Below the pieces are notes generated by a model, which did no database searches, was not told the origin of the DNA, and worked only from the letters and a program-made list of their open reading frames with translations. DNA of 64,000 nt from Acidimicrobiales bacterium (lineage in GTDB: Bacteria > Actinomycetota > Acidimicrobiia > Acidimicrobiales > Iamiaceae). The position numbers and the translations under genes are program-made. The stretch spans positions 682,001-746,000 of the forward strand of contig DASZTW010000005.1 of assembly GCA_035547835.1 (NCBI GenBank). The letters run 5' to 3'. This document shows positions 9,409 to 18,605 of the stretch, one piece after another (position 1 is the first letter of the stretch; each line of letters opens with the position of its first letter).

Positions 9409-10592
9409 CGGTCTGCCCCCAGAATGGCGACGCTGCCGTCACCGAGATCGCCGTAGCCGGTGACCAACGCGAGCTCGGCGCCCTCCACCTGTGCTTCGCC
9501 GCCGTCCCCGCGAAGTTGGCGGGTGGCTTCGACGATGTGGTTGAGGCCCCAGCAGTGGCCTTGGGAGAGCAGGCCGCCATGCGTGTTCACCGGGAAGCGT
9601 CCACCGAGCTCGATGTTCCCGCCTGCGACGAACTCGCTGGCACCCCCAGGCTCGGCGTATCCGAGAGCTTCTAGTTCGAGCAGGACGACGTAGGTGAAGC
9701 AGTCGTAGATCTCCAGTACGTCGATGTCACTCGGGGTGACGCCGGCCATTGCATACGCACGGGGCGCCGCGGCGTGCAGGCCGAGGCGGAGCAGATCGGT
9801 CCTGCTCACGATCTCGTCGGCCGGGGTCGGATGCCCTTCGGCGCCCCCGAGGTAGACGACTGGGTGTCGGCGAAGGTCACGGGCGCGCTCAAGTGACGTC
9901 ACCACGACTGCGGCAGCGCAATCCGTCTCGAGACAGCAGTCGAACTTCCTCAACGGCTCCGCGATGTACGGGGCGGCGTCATACTCTGCCCGCGTGAGCG
10001 TGCGGCCACGCATCAGCGCCCGATCGTTGAGTTGAGCGTGGCCGCGACAAGCGAGCGCGACAGCCGCAGCGCCGTCAGGACCCACGCCGTACGTCTCGAT
10101 GTACCTCCTGATGTAGAGGCTGTAGGGCTGCGCCGCGCCCAGCAGACCGTACGGGGCGTAGTGATTGCGGAGCGTTTCGGTCATGGGTCCCACGTCGACT
10201 GAGCGATGCGTGCGGACTGCTCCTTCTCGAGGACGCATCGCGGAGTATCCGTTCCATCCCAGGCAGACGAGGATCGTCTCTGCCACGCCGCAGGTGATCG
10301 CCATGGCAGCGGTCTGCAATGCGGCGACCGGGCTCGCGCCCCCCATGTGGACGGTCACGCTGTAGCGCAGCTCCGGCACACCGAGGTTCGCTGCGATCTC
10401 CTCGGCCGTGATCACACCAGGTTGCGGAATGATCCCATCGACGGCGTCAGGGCGGAGGCCAGCGTCGGTGATCGCTCCCATGGCGGCGTTGAGGATCATC
10501 TCGCACACGTGCCGATCGACGCCTCGTGCATAGTCGGTTTCAGCGACCCCGACGATCGCCGTGGTGCCGCCGAACGATCTCGTTTCCCTCAT
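9405..10592 (-). CDS. Thiolase-like (Ltp2/SCPx-type) protein, probable retro-aldolase partner
   Basis: A 395-residue thiolase-superfamily protein: [17 protein letters not shown] at the N-terminus, [16 protein letters not shown] and [14 protein letters not shown] at the C-terminus. At the place where degradative thiolases carry the nucleophilic Cys the sequence reads [12 protein letters not shown], without Cys, as in Ltp2-type proteins that act as aldolases with a DUF35 partner. ATG 10592 is preceded by AAGGGAG. It precedes and overlaps the DUF35 gene (8989-9408). Expected action: retro-aldol cleavage of a 3-hydroxyacyl-CoA; substrate not known. Confidence 0.8.
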   Translation of the reverse strand: MRETRSFGGTTAIVGVAETDYARGVDRHVCEMILNAAMGAITDAGLRPDAVDGIIPQPGVITAEEIAANLGVPELRYSVTVHMGGASPVAALQTAAMAITCGVAETILVCLGWNGYSAMRPREGAVRTHRSVDVGPMTETLRNHYAPYGLLGAAQPYSLYIRRYIETYGVGPDGAAAVALACRGHAQLNDRALMRGRTLTRAEYDAAPYIAEPLRKFDCCLETDCAAAVVVTSLERARDLRRHPVVYLGGAEGHPTPADEIVSRTDLLRLGLHAAAPRAYAMAGVTPSDIDVLEIYDCFTYVVLLELEALGYAEPGGASEFVAGGNIELGGRFPVNTHGGLLSQGHCWGLNHIVEATRQLRGDGGEAQVEGAELALVTGYGDLGDGSVAILGADR

Positions 10593-10935
10593 CGTCGACT
10601 CCCTTTGTGTTCGCACCGTCGGGCGACAACGGATGCCGTGAGACCAGAAGGATGCCTGGGCCTCGCATCACTGTGACGCTCGCGGTCCGGTCGAAGGATC
10701 CGAGCGCCGCTTCGATCTGGTCTGCTCTGAGCCGCTGAGATCCGCGAGGCGGCCGAGCAGACCGGCGGGCGCGGTGTCGTCGGGGTGGTGTCGGCGCTAG
10801 CGGACTTCCGCTGCACCGTGGGGAAAGGGATGCGGCCAACGCGAGGCCGACTCCGGCGACGGTCCATACGGCGACGACTCAGTGCACTCGGCGAAGCGAC
10901 GGCTCCCATGAACGGCTGGACACGTCGCCGGCCCC
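10593..10935. other. Intergenic region without a supported gene
   Basis: Short frames on both strands have no ribosome site or recognisable domain. The region separates the thiolase-like gene from the ABC1 kinase stop. Confidence 0.5.
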
Positions 10936-12273
10936 TCACGGTGACGGCGGCCTGGCGGAGCCGTCGTTCAGGCTCGACTCGAACAGAAAGGCGATCAGAT
11001 CGGGGTCGTCAAGGATGGTCCAGTCGGGGGCCATCAACTTCGCGTAGCGCTCGAAGTACAGGAGTTGCTTCGCCACCAGGACGAGCTCGCGCGGCAGGCG
11101 GACGTCGTAGCGCGTGCCGACCTTGATGATGTCGACGAGCACCTCGCCGTAGGAGATCTCCGACAGCGGTCGCTCCAGGATGGGCGAGACGAGCTCGGCG
11201 ATGTCCTTGGCTGATTGCTCGAGGTCGGCGGGGCTGAGGATGGCGCCGAGGTCATAGATCGCGCTCGCGACTCGTTCGAAGTCCTGATCCACGAGGAGCG
11301 CCGGAAGACCGTCGCACACGACGGCGCGGGTCGTGTCGTCGAGTGCCCCGCAGATTCCGAAGTCCAGGAAGACCACGCGTCCGTCGGTGTCGAGCATGAG
11401 GTTGCCCGCGTGGACGTCGCCGTGGAAGAAGCCGTGGACCAGCGCGGCCTCCATCCAGGCTCGCACGGCGGCCTTCAGCACAGCAGCGAGGTCCCAGCCG
11501 GTCTCGCCCAACGCGGCGAGGTCGTCGATCTTGTAGCCCTCGATCCGCTCCATAGTGAGTACCCGAGGAGTGGTGAGTCGCCAGTCCACCGCCGGGATGC
11601 GAACATTTTCGTTCGAGCCGAACGACCGCAGGTTCGTGTCGAAGCGCTCCATCGAGCGAGCTTCGGTGACGAAGTTGAGTTCGGAGGAGAGGGTGATCGC
11701 GAAGTCTTCGACCACCGCAGTCGGGTTCGCCATGCGGCCCGTGGCCGACAACCGATCGAGGAGGCGGGCGATCCTTGCGAGGATCGCCACGTCTGCGCGG
11801 AGGCGATCGGTGAGCCCCGGGCGCTGCACCTTTACGACGACCCTGGTTCCGTCGTGCAGCGTGGCTGCATGGACCTGCGCGATCGAGGCGGAGGCGAGTG
11901 GAACAGCATCGAATGTTCGATATAGCTCCTCGACCGTCGCACCTAGTTCGGCTTCGATGACCGAACGCACCAACTCGATGGATACAGGCGCAACTGCGTC
12001 CAAGCAGGCCCGGAATTCGGTCGCCAGTGCTTCGGGGAAAAGGCCGGGGCTTGACGCGACGAGCTGCGCGAGCTTGACGTAGGTCGGGCCGAGATCTTCG
12101 AACGCTCTCCGAAGTTCCTGGGCGATCACCTGATCGCGGCGGCGCCCACGAGTCCGTCGGGCGGCAGCTGCGGTGTGGCGCGCCAGCACTAGGCCCGTGC
12201 GGACCGCGCGGCGGCTCGTCTCGGTTCGGCGGCCGGCGCCCAGAGGGTTGACTGTTTCCGGGACCGATGTCAT
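10936..12273 (-). CDS. ABC1/UbiB (AarF) family atypical kinase
   Basis: A 445-residue member of the ABC1 kinase-like family, linked in other organisms to isoprenoid-lipid metabolism and export. Motifs in order: YVKLAQLVAS (the KxGQ motif with Ala for Gly), Ala-rich loop ASASIAQVHAA, VVVKVQRPG, catalytic FFHGDVHAGN, and metal-binding FLDFG. It is the intact copy of a gene whose 5'-truncated paralogue is at 50179-50928. The ATG 12273 follows a -10-like TACCTT by only six bases, so the transcript may be leaderless. The operator-like site at 12293-12323 lies just upstream. Confidence 0.85.
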   Translation of the reverse strand: MTSVPETVNPLGAGRRTETSRRAVRTGLVLARHTAAAARRTRGRRRDQVIAQELRRAFEDLGPTYVKLAQLVASSPGLFPEALATEFRACLDAVAPVSIELVRSVIEAELGATVEELYRTFDAVPLASASIAQVHAATLHDGTRVVVKVQRPGLTDRLRADVAILARIARLLDRLSATGRMANPTAVVEDFAITLSSELNFVTEARSMERFDTNLRSFGSNENVRIPAVDWRLTTPRVLTMERIEGYKIDDLAALGETGWDLAAVLKAAVRAWMEAALVHGFFHGDVHAGNLMLDTDGRVVFLDFGICGALDDTTRAVVCDGLPALLVDQDFERVASAIYDLGAILSPADLEQSAKDIAELVSPILERPLSEISYGEVLVDIIKVGTRYDVRLPRELVLVAKQLLYFERYAKLMAPDWTILDDPDLIAFLFESSLNDGSARPPSP

Positions 12274-12292
12274 GGAGTCAAGGTACGGTGTG

Positions 12293-12323
12293 GTCCGACG
12301 TCATGTCGAACACGGTGTCGGAC
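12293..12323 (-). promoter_or_regulatory. Operator-like palindrome upstream of ABC1 kinase
   Basis: GTCCGAC (12293-12299) and GTCGGAC (12317-12323) are inverted arms; ACACGGTGT (12310-12318) is a second palindrome inside. The minus-strand text CGACACCGTGTTC resembles the GACACRATGTCCAA boxes at 16814-16838 and 46937-46976. Confidence 0.45.
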
Positions 12324-12388
12324 GGGCCGCCGAACCCCGGCCATCCTCTGCCAGGGCTCTGCCCGAGTCTGGGTCGCTCGCCCGCGCG

Positions 12389-13615
12389 TCAGCTCGATGG
12401 ACTGCCGGGTGAGCCGAACGCGAGGGCCAGGCGGCTGGGCCCCCAGATGCCAACCGTCGGCGGCTTCCACTGGATGGCCTCGACCAAGCTGAGGTCAGGC
12501 ATCCGGCGGGCGAGGATCGGAAGCGCTTCCTGAAGCTCGGCGCGGGCGAGCGATGCACCAAGGCAGTAGTGCAGCCCGGACCCGAAGGTCAGCTGCGGAG
12601 CGCCGCCTGACGGTCGCTGGATGTCGAAGGTCGAAGGATCCGTCCAGACTTCGGCGTCGTGGTTCGCGGCGACCAGGCTGAGCATGACAAGGGTTCCGGC
12701 CGGGAATGTCACACCACGGTGCTCGGCATCTTCGGCGACGATCCGAGCCGTGCCCCGGACCGTGCCGAGATGGCGCATCGCCTCCTCGACGGCTCTCGCC
12801 GCGAGCTCGGGGTCGGCCCCGAGGGCTGCCCACTGGGAGGGATGCTCCGCGAACAGCGCAACCGCGCAAGCCAGCTGGTTCCGAGTCGTGTCCGTTCCGG
12901 CCATGAGCACCGCTTCGGCCATCATCACCAGCTCGTCGGTACTAAGTCGATCGCCCTCTTCCTCCACCTGGATCAGTCGTGTGAGGAGATCGTCCGCAGG
13001 TCTTCCCCGGCGTTCGTCGATCATGTGCCGGACATACGCGTCGAGATGCTCCATCGCGCCTTCGATCGCGTCGAGGTCGTTCGCGAGGTCGTTGTTGAAC
13101 ATGCGGAAGATGTCCGTTGCCCACGCCGAGAACAACCGCCAGTCGTCCTTCGGCGCGCCGAGGAGCTCGCAAATGATCGGGATGGGGTACGGCTCGCATA
13201 CGTCATGCACCAGTTCGCAGCGGCTAGTGTCGGCGAATCCGTCGACGAGGTCGTTGATGACTCGGCGCATGAAGGGGCGAAGCCGCTCGGTGGCCTTGGG
13301 TGTGAAAGCGGGCGATGCAAGGCGTCGAAGCCGGTTGTGCTCATCGCCTTCCTTCGAGAGGATCGAGCGTTCCTGCCGGTTGCGTAAGCGACCTTCCGGA
13401 ACCCCACCGAGCTGTGGCAACAAGGACAACGCTGAGTGGAAGCGCTGGTCGCGCAGGATCGCAGTGACGTCCTCATGCCGACTCACGGCGTAGCCGAGCG
13501 GGGTGCGAGCCAGCCAGTGGCGCTTGGAGGCGGCCTCGAACGCGTGGACGAGGCTCGTCCGGTCGAGGCCGAAGATGTCGATTTCGGGGAGATCCAGTTC
13601 GTGGACGAGCGTCAT
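12389..13615 (-). CDS. Cytochrome P450 (copy 1 of duplicated module)
   Basis: A 408-residue soluble bacterial P450: I-helix oxygen site AGTDTTRN, K-helix EEAMR, and heme-ligand loop FGSGLHYCLGASLAR with the cysteine ligand. ATG 13615 is preceded by AGGAGG at six bases. It follows the thioesterase gene by 22 bases and is the last gene of the TetR-MBL-LLM-thioesterase-P450 operon. A clear paralogue of similar length lies at 48149-49363, also directly behind a thioesterase. It needs ferredoxin and reductase partners; the only ferredoxin visible is at 26939-27241. Substrate unknown. Confidence 0.92.
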   Translation of the reverse strand: MTLVHELDLPEIDIFGLDRTSLVHAFEAASKRHWLARTPLGYAVSRHEDVTAILRDQRFHSALSLLPQLGGVPEGRLRNRQERSILSKEGDEHNRLRRLASPAFTPKATERLRPFMRRVINDLVDGFADTSRCELVHDVCEPYPIPIICELLGAPKDDWRLFSAWATDIFRMFNNDLANDLDAIEGAMEHLDAYVRHMIDERRGRPADDLLTRLIQVEEEGDRLSTDELVMMAEAVLMAGTDTTRNQLACAVALFAEHPSQWAALGADPELAARAVEEAMRHLGTVRGTARIVAEDAEHRGVTFPAGTLVMLSLVAANHDAEVWTDPSTFDIQRPSGGAPQLTFGSGLHYCLGASLARAELQEALPILARRMPDLSLVEAIQWKPPTVGIWGPSRLALAFGSPGSPSS

Positions 13616-13637
13616 GACGGCCTCCTGACGACCGGGG

Positions 13638-14066
13638 TCAACGTGGGGCGGTGATGGTGACGGTTCCTTGAGCGGCGCCGACGACAACGGCGCCGTTGTG
13701 GATGTCGATGCGCACGACAGCAGTGCGCTTCGTCAAGGCGATGATCTCGCTCCGAGCGATGAGGGTGCCGCCCTTGCTGGCTGCGGTGAAGTTCAGGTTC
13801 AACTGGGTGGTAGCGGCCCACGCGCCCTTGGGGATCACGGGGTAGAGGACGGCGCCGAGCACATGGTCGGTCAGCGCGGCGAGGACGCCGCCATGCAGGC
13901 TTCCGAAGGGGTTCAGCAGTTCGGGTCGGACCTCAAGCTCGGCGGTCATCGTGCCGGGGCCCACATCAGTGGTGCGGATCCCGAGGTAGTCGGGGAGGCC
14001 GCCGCCAGCGTTCCCCGGACCGGTCAGCATCGAAGCGAGGTCGGGGTCGAACTGTTCGAATTCCAT
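13638..14066 (-). CDS. PaaI-type hotdog thioesterase (copy 1)
   Basis: A 142-residue hotdog-fold acyl-CoA thioesterase with the family signature NPFGSLHGGVLAALTDHVLGA. Same length and largely the same sequence as 47692-48120. ATG 14066 is preceded by AGGAGA at six bases. The likely role is release of CoA from a pathway intermediate or dead-end acyl-CoA. It sits between the LLM oxidoreductase and the P450 in one operon. Confidence 0.85.
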   Translation of the reverse strand: MEFEQFDPDLASMLTGPGNAGGGLPDYLGIRTTDVGPGTMTAELEVRPELLNPFGSLHGGVLAALTDHVLGAVLYPVIPKGAWAATTQLNLNFTAASKGGTLIARSEIIALTKRTAVVRIDIHNGAVVVGAAQGTVTITAPR

Positions 14067-14187
14067 CAGGTCTCCTGTCGGGCCGCCCGCGCGAGCATCT
14101 GCTCGAGTAATCCGCGTGGGGCGATTGCGCCGGACGAGTACGCACGTGCTCGATCGTGTCGCCCGGGTTCGGGTCGCCGGGAATCGC

Positions 14188-15228
14188 TCACTCGCAGCCA
14201 CCTGCGCGAACGGCCCGAGCGACCTCCCCCCACGCTCCTAGCGACGCTGGTTCCCGCGCCCAGGCCATGCCGGCGAAGTACGACACGACCCGTGTGGCGA
14301 CGCCGCGATATCGGGCGATGAGGCCGTCAGCGACGGCGGCCCACTCGCCGCTGACGCAGAAGTAGTCGAGTAGGTCGTCGTCCACCACTGCAGCCATGCC
14401 TGCGATGTCGCCGGCCTTCTGGCGCTCGCGGATCCGCTCTGTCGTTCCCGGTCGGCCGAGCTGATCGAAGACGAACGCGTAATTGGGCGTGGATCCGTAG
14501 AACGCCACCTGCACGCGAGCGAGTTCCCGCCAAACCTCGACCTCGTCGGAGTTGGACCCTGGAGCGGCGAACGTCGGAATGATGAGCTGGACATCGGTCG
14601 GGTCGCGTCCCGCGCTCTCGGCGCCGGCCGCTCGGTTCGGCAACACGGTCTCTTCGAGGTAGACGGGGTTGTTCAGAGGATGGACGTGGATGCCGTCGGC
14701 GATCGCGCTGGCCATTCGGAGCATCCAGGGATTCACGGCCGCTACGTCGATCGGCGGATCGGCGACCTCGATGGCACCGGGCGACCACATGGCGGGCAGG
14801 AGAGAAAGATCCCAGTGCTCGCCGTGATGATCGAGCGGCGCGCCCCGGAACGCTGCGAACGACGCGCGCACCGCGCTGACGTACTCGCGGAGACGGGGAC
14901 CGGGTGGGTCGAACTCGGAGCCATAGCGCCGCTGGATGTGCGCGCGAACCTGCGTCCCGAGACCGAGCCGGAACCGACCTCCAGATGCCTCCGCCAACTC
15001 CCAGGCGACCTGCGCGGTGACCATCGGGCTACGAGGGAACGCCACCGCAACGCCGGTCAAGACGTCGACATCCGCCGCAGTCGCCGCTATGGCACAGGCC
15101 AGGTAGGCGGTACGGCCGGCCTCGGCAACCACCAGGCCGGAGAAGCCACAGTCAGCGGCCGCACGTGCCAGCGGTGCCACGTCGCGCAGCGGCACGCCTC
15201 CGACCATCAGGTCGAATTCGAGGGTCAC
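14188..15228 (-). CDS. LLM-class (probably F420-dependent) oxidoreductase
   Basis: A 346-residue TIM-barrel protein of the luciferase-like monooxygenase superfamily: DLMVGGVPLRDVAPLARAA at the start, GRFRLGLGTQVRAHIQRRYG, and FDPPGPRLREYVSAVRASF, which resemble the F420-dependent TIGR03617-like group. GTG 15228 is chosen because it overlaps the stop of the MBL gene as GTGA, a coupling used repeatedly here; ATG 15207 is an alternative. Likely a hydride-transfer oxidoreductase on a lipid-like substrate, not a light-emitting enzyme. Confidence 0.83.
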   Translation of the reverse strand: MTLEFDLMVGGVPLRDVAPLARAAADCGFSGLVVAEAGRTAYLACAIAATAADVDVLTGVAVAFPRSPMVTAQVAWELAEASGGRFRLGLGTQVRAHIQRRYGSEFDPPGPRLREYVSAVRASFAAFRGAPLDHHGEHWDLSLLPAMWSPGAIEVADPPIDVAAVNPWMLRMASAIADGIHVHPLNNPVYLEETVLPNRAAGAESAGRDPTDVQLIIPTFAAPGSNSDEVEVWRELARVQVAFYGSTPNYAFVFDQLGRPGTTERIRERQKAGDIAGMAAVVDDDLLDYFCVSGEWAAVADGLIARYRGVATRVVSYFAGMAWAREPASLGAWGEVARAVRAGGCE

Positions 15229-16214
15229 CGGACCTGATACCTCGCTGGGCTGTCCGTCGATCGGTCTACACGACCGTCGTCCTCGAGTAGGTCGAGGTGG
15301 CCGACCACTTCGGAGACGGCAAGCATCACCGAGAAGTCGCGCACATGTGGGAACAGCTCGCCGGCGAGCTCGTACGGCGTCCGATCTCCTGACGCCTCGA
15401 GCACGTCGAGGATCTCCTGGCAGCGGTTTTCGTGGTGGTGGTGCATCGCTCCGGTCAGGGTTGGCACGTCCGTGAACCACGGGCCATGCCCGGGCAACAC
15501 CAGCAGCGGATCGAGCCGAACGAAGCGATCGAACGATGCGATGTACTCCACCAGGCTTCGGCGCCGCCCTTCGGGACCGTCATCCGGCTCCAGGACGGGG
15601 TTTGGCGTGATGCACGCGAGGAGGTGGTCGCCTGAGAGCAGCACCCGGTCGTCGCGATCGAACAGAGAGAGGTGTCCGACCGAGTGCCCAGGGGTGACGT
15701 GGGCATCCCACGATCGTCCGCCCGCCGCGACGTGATCGCCATCGTCGAGAAGAACGACCCTGTCCCGATCGATGGCGTAGCTCAACTCGCGCACGCCCTC
15801 GTAGAAAGCACGGAAGACGTCACGCAGCTCTTCCGGGATCCCGAGTCGGGCAACAAGGTCGGTCATCGGCGTGCGATCGACGGCTCCGCTGAGCTTCGGC
15901 CACTCCGGACGTCCGCAAACGACAATCGCGTCGGCTTCGTCGGCCAGCCAACCGGCCAAGCCGAAGTGGTCCGGATGGCCGTGCGTGACCACGACTTGTG
16001 CGACGTCGTTGATCGAGCGGCCGGTGAGCTCGATCGCAGCACGAAGGATCGCCGTGTTGTCTCCCCATGCCATGCCGGGATCGACGATCGTGAAGGGGTC
16101 CTCGTCGAGGATGTAGCAGTTGACCGGACCAACCGGGAACGGCGTCGGGATGGCGACGTGGCGGATCCAGCTCGGCAGCGTCTGCACAACAGGAGCGAGT
16201 GGGGCGGAGCTCAC
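15225..16214 (-). CDS. Metallo-beta-lactamase-fold hydrolase
   Basis: A 329-residue protein with the metal motif THGHPDHFG, later ligands in TPGHSVGHLS and SGDHLL, and PGHGPWF; a C-terminal winged-helix-like part (RTPYELAGELFPHVRDFSVMLAVSEVVGHLDLL) is typical of LACTB2-like thioester/ester hydrolases. GTG 16214 overlaps the TetR stop as GTGA and its own stop overlaps the LLM start, so three genes are translationally linked. Confidence 0.85.
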   Translation of the reverse strand: MSSAPLAPVVQTLPSWIRHVAIPTPFPVGPVNCYILDEDPFTIVDPGMAWGDNTAILRAAIELTGRSINDVAQVVVTHGHPDHFGLAGWLADEADAIVVCGRPEWPKLSGAVDRTPMTDLVARLGIPEELRDVFRAFYEGVRELSYAIDRDRVVLLDDGDHVAAGGRSWDAHVTPGHSVGHLSLFDRDDRVLLSGDHLLACITPNPVLEPDDGPEGRRRSLVEYIASFDRFVRLDPLLVLPGHGPWFTDVPTLTGAMHHHHENRCQEILDVLEASGDRTPYELAGELFPHVRDFSVMLAVSEVVGHLDLLEDDGRVDRSTDSPARYQVR

Positions 16215-16798
16215 AGACGGCCTCCTGCGACACCCTGCCAGAAGAACGGGAACACCGAGGCGGCCAACGCCGCCGGCTCCAGCGAGCCGCGACGAAGCAA
16301 TGCATCCAGTCCGAGGATCGTGACTGCGCCGTAGAGCGCAGTTGCGACCACGTCGGCGTCGAGGGCTTCGATCTCGCCGCTGGCGACTGCCTCTCGCAGC
16401 AGGTTGCGAACTGGGGCTCGGAATCCGGCTTCAATGCCATCCGCCAGGATCCGGAAGCGCTCGAGTTTGCCGAGGTTCATCAGAAGCAGTCGACCGAGCG
16501 CCGGGTTGGCAGCCAGGTGGGCGAATTGCGCCTCCACGACAGCGCGGAGCCGAAGGCGAACCCCGCCGTTCTGTTCGACGGCGGCGGCGACGGCGTGACG
16601 GAGGTCTTCAAGCATGGCGCGCAGCAGGAACGCAACCAGATCGTCCTTGCTAGCGAAGTGGTAGTAGAGCGTGGCCCGAGGGATCCCAGTGATCCGCGCG
16701 ATCTCACGCATGCCGAGGTTGTCCAGAGTGGTCGGCGCGAGATCCTCAGCCGCCGCGTGCAGCCGGGCGGCGAGTTGATCTGGAACGACTCGATTCAT
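16211..16798 (-). CDS. TetR-family regulator heading the MBL-LLM-thioesterase-P450 operon
   Basis: A 195-residue repressor-type protein with N-terminal helix-turn-helix (LGMREIARITGIPRATLYYHFASKDDLV) and a helical ligand domain. It is a paralogue of the TetR at 47069-47695, which also precedes a thioesterase-P450 pair. ATG 16798 is chosen because earlier ATG codons (16819, 16840) fall in the operator-like sequence at 16814-16838. Autoregulation through that site is likely. Confidence 0.85.
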   Translation of the reverse strand: MNRVVPDQLAARLHAAAEDLAPTTLDNLGMREIARITGIPRATLYYHFASKDDLVAFLLRAMLEDLRHAVAAAVEQNGGVRLRLRAVVEAQFAHLAANPALGRLLLMNLGKLERFRILADGIEAGFRAPVRNLLREAVASGEIEALDADVVATALYGAVTILGLDALLRRGSLEPAALAASVFPFFWQGVAGGRL

Positions 16799-16813
16799 GG
16801 ATGCGGTGTGATT

Positions 16814-16838
16814 GGACATCGTGTCTAAACACTGTGCC
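16814..16838 (-). promoter_or_regulatory. Operator-like site upstream of TetR operon
   Basis: On the minus strand two boxes, GGCACAGTGTTTA and GACACGATGTCCAA, lie in tandem. The second differs at one base from GACACAATGTCCAA at 46938-46951 in front of the paralogous TetR. An inner inverted repeat GTGT-ctaa-ACAC is also present. Confidence 0.5.
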
Positions 16839-16900
16839 ACAGATCCTCACGAGACACGTAACGCCTCACGTTGTGAGGTCCGACAGATGGGTCGCGTCGT

Positions 16901-17467
16901 TCAGTCCCAGTCCACGGGGCGCTGACCGTCCGGTGGCCAGGGTTCCACTCCGTCCTCGAGCGGAACGTCCAACGACAGCAGGACAGAGGCGAAGAGCCGC
17001 CAATTTGCGATGATGACGACGAGCTCCACGAGCTGGGCGTCGTCGAGGACCTCGGCACAGGCGCTCCAGGTCGAATCACCGATCGAACCTGTGTGCAGCA
17101 CGTCGTCAGTGGCGGACAGGACCGCGCGGTCCGCTGCATCGAAACGGTCGGAGGAGTGCCAGTCGCGAACTGCGACGACGTCGTGCGGATCGACGCCGAG
17201 CAATCCGGCAACCCGCCAGTGTTGGGTCCACTCATAGACCGAGCCGGTCGCCCATCCGAGTCGCATGATGATGAGCTCACGGCGTCGACCGTCGAAGGCG
17301 CTCCCGAACAGGAGGTGCCGCAACATCCCGTGGAGCGCCGCCGCTACGTTCGGGCTCCGGAGCGCGATCCTGAACACCGAGAGCTCGGCGAATTCCTTTG
17401 GAATCCCCACCTCTGCCGCGACGCGTCGCGCCTCGTCCAGCTCGAGTGGCGCGACTCGTGCGTTCAC
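16901..17467 (-). CDS. Carboxymuconolactone decarboxylase-family (AhpD-like) protein
   Basis: A 188-residue helical protein of the CMD/AhpD superfamily, recognised by LRHLLFGSAFDGRRRELIIMR and VYEWTQHWRVAGLLGV. The peroxidase-type Cys pair (ExxCxxC) is absent: the segment reads YEWTQHW, so thiol-peroxidase activity is unlikely and a decarboxylase- or hydrolase-like role is possible. GTG 17467 overlaps the alcohol dehydrogenase stop as GTGA. It is the last gene of the long minus-strand operon. Confidence 0.75.
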   Translation of the reverse strand: MNARVAPLELDEARRVAAEVGIPKEFAELSVFRIALRSPNVAAALHGMLRHLLFGSAFDGRRRELIIMRLGWATGSVYEWTQHWRVAGLLGVDPHDVVAVRDWHSSDRFDAADRAVLSATDDVLHTGSIGDSTWSACAEVLDDAQLVELVVIIANWRLFASVLLSLDVPLEDGVEPWPPDGQRPVDWD

Positions 17468-18567
17468 AGCGTCTCCGTGTGGGGCACCAGCACTGCATGG
17501 ACCGGCGGCACGTCGCGTTCGCCAGCCATCGTCATGAGCAGGTCGCTGACTCCGTCCAGGCCGACGACCGCTCGTGGCAGGTCGGCGAAGGGGAAGGTCC
17601 CCGCGACGAGCAGGTCGATGGCCGCGCCGTAGGCGGCCGCATCGACGCCGAGCGCGCCGTGCACGGCCAGTTCCTTGTACACGATTGCATCGGGCTCGAA
17701 GCCCGGCGCTCCCGAACCTGACCCACGGGTCCCGGCGACGACTACACGCGCGCTGGCCGCGGCGATTGTGATCGCCTGGCCGAAGGCTTGAGGCGCGTTC
17801 GACGTGACGTCGACGACCACATCCGCGCCGCCGCCGGTGCGGCGCCGGAGCTCTGCGGCCGGATCGTGCGTGAGTACGTCGATCGCGAGGTCTGCGCCGA
17901 ATGAGGGAGCGAGGGCGAGTCGCTCTCGGTCTCGTGGTCCCGCACCGGTGACGAGGACGAAGTCGGCGCCGGCGTGCTTGGCTGCCGCTGCGGCCGCCAA
18001 GCCGCGCATGCCGCAGCCGAGCACCGCGACGACGTCACCCGGGCCTGTGCCTGGCACGGTCACGCCCCAGCGCACACCTGCTCCGACCGGGTTGAAGGCG
18101 ACGGCGAGCACTGGATCGAGCTCGTCGGGGATCGGTAGCAACATCGAATCGGGCGCGAGGTACTGGTGCGTGGCGAAGCCACCCCACAGGCTTGGGGCCC
18201 GGGTTGCGCTGACCATGCCGTACATGTCCTTTAGGCCGTGCAGTTCGCAGTGCCGGTAGTCCTCGGAGCGGCAACGAGCGCATCGCCTACAGGACTGGAA
18301 GCATTCGACCGCGACCCGGTCTCCGACGTCGACCGCCCAGCGCTCCGCTGCCGCCGGCCCGATCGACTCGATCGTCCCGACGGTTTCGTGGCCTGGTACG
18401 AACGGGAACCCTGGCGTGAGCGCGCCCGTGTAGAGCTCATGGTCCGTGCCGCAGAGCCCGCACGCCTCGACTCGGAGCACCGCATCGTCCTCGCCTACGT
18501 CGGGCACGCCGAACCGGCGCCGTACTAGCGATCTCGGCGCCTCGAGTACCAGCGCGTCAGCAGGCAT
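17464..18567 (-). CDS. Zinc-dependent medium-chain alcohol dehydrogenase
   Basis: A 367-residue MDR protein: catalytic zinc region GLCGTDHELYTG and PGHETVG, structural zinc Cys cluster CRRCARCRSEDYRHC, and nucleotide-binding VVAVLGCGMRGLAAAAAAKHAG. It oxidises an alcohol to aldehyde or ketone with NAD(P). Both zinc sites are intact. It lies behind the decayed SCP2 gene in the same orientation as the igr-like operon and is coupled to the CMD gene. Confidence 0.88.
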   Translation of the reverse strand: MPADALVLEAPRSLVRRRFGVPDVGEDDAVLRVEACGLCGTDHELYTGALTPGFPFVPGHETVGTIESIGPAAAERWAVDVGDRVAVECFQSCRRCARCRSEDYRHCELHGLKDMYGMVSATRAPSLWGGFATHQYLAPDSMLLPIPDELDPVLAVAFNPVGAGVRWGVTVPGTGPGDVVAVLGCGMRGLAAAAAAKHAGADFVLVTGAGPRDRERLALAPSFGADLAIDVLTHDPAAELRRRTGGGADVVVDVTSNAPQAFGQAITIAAASARVVVAGTRGSGSGAPGFEPDAIVYKELAVHGALGVDAAAYGAAIDLLVAGTFPFADLPRAVVGLDGVSDLLMTMAGERDVPPVHAVLVPHTETL

Positions 18568-18605
18568 CGCGCTGGTCTCGTCCCTTGCGCCGGACCGAAA
18601 CGTCC

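Noticed and set aside
10540-10839. 99-codon minus-strand frame before the thiolase-like gene
   Set aside because: Overlaps the start of the thiolase-like gene in another frame, lacks a ribosome site, and the N-terminal half is Arg/Pro-rich.
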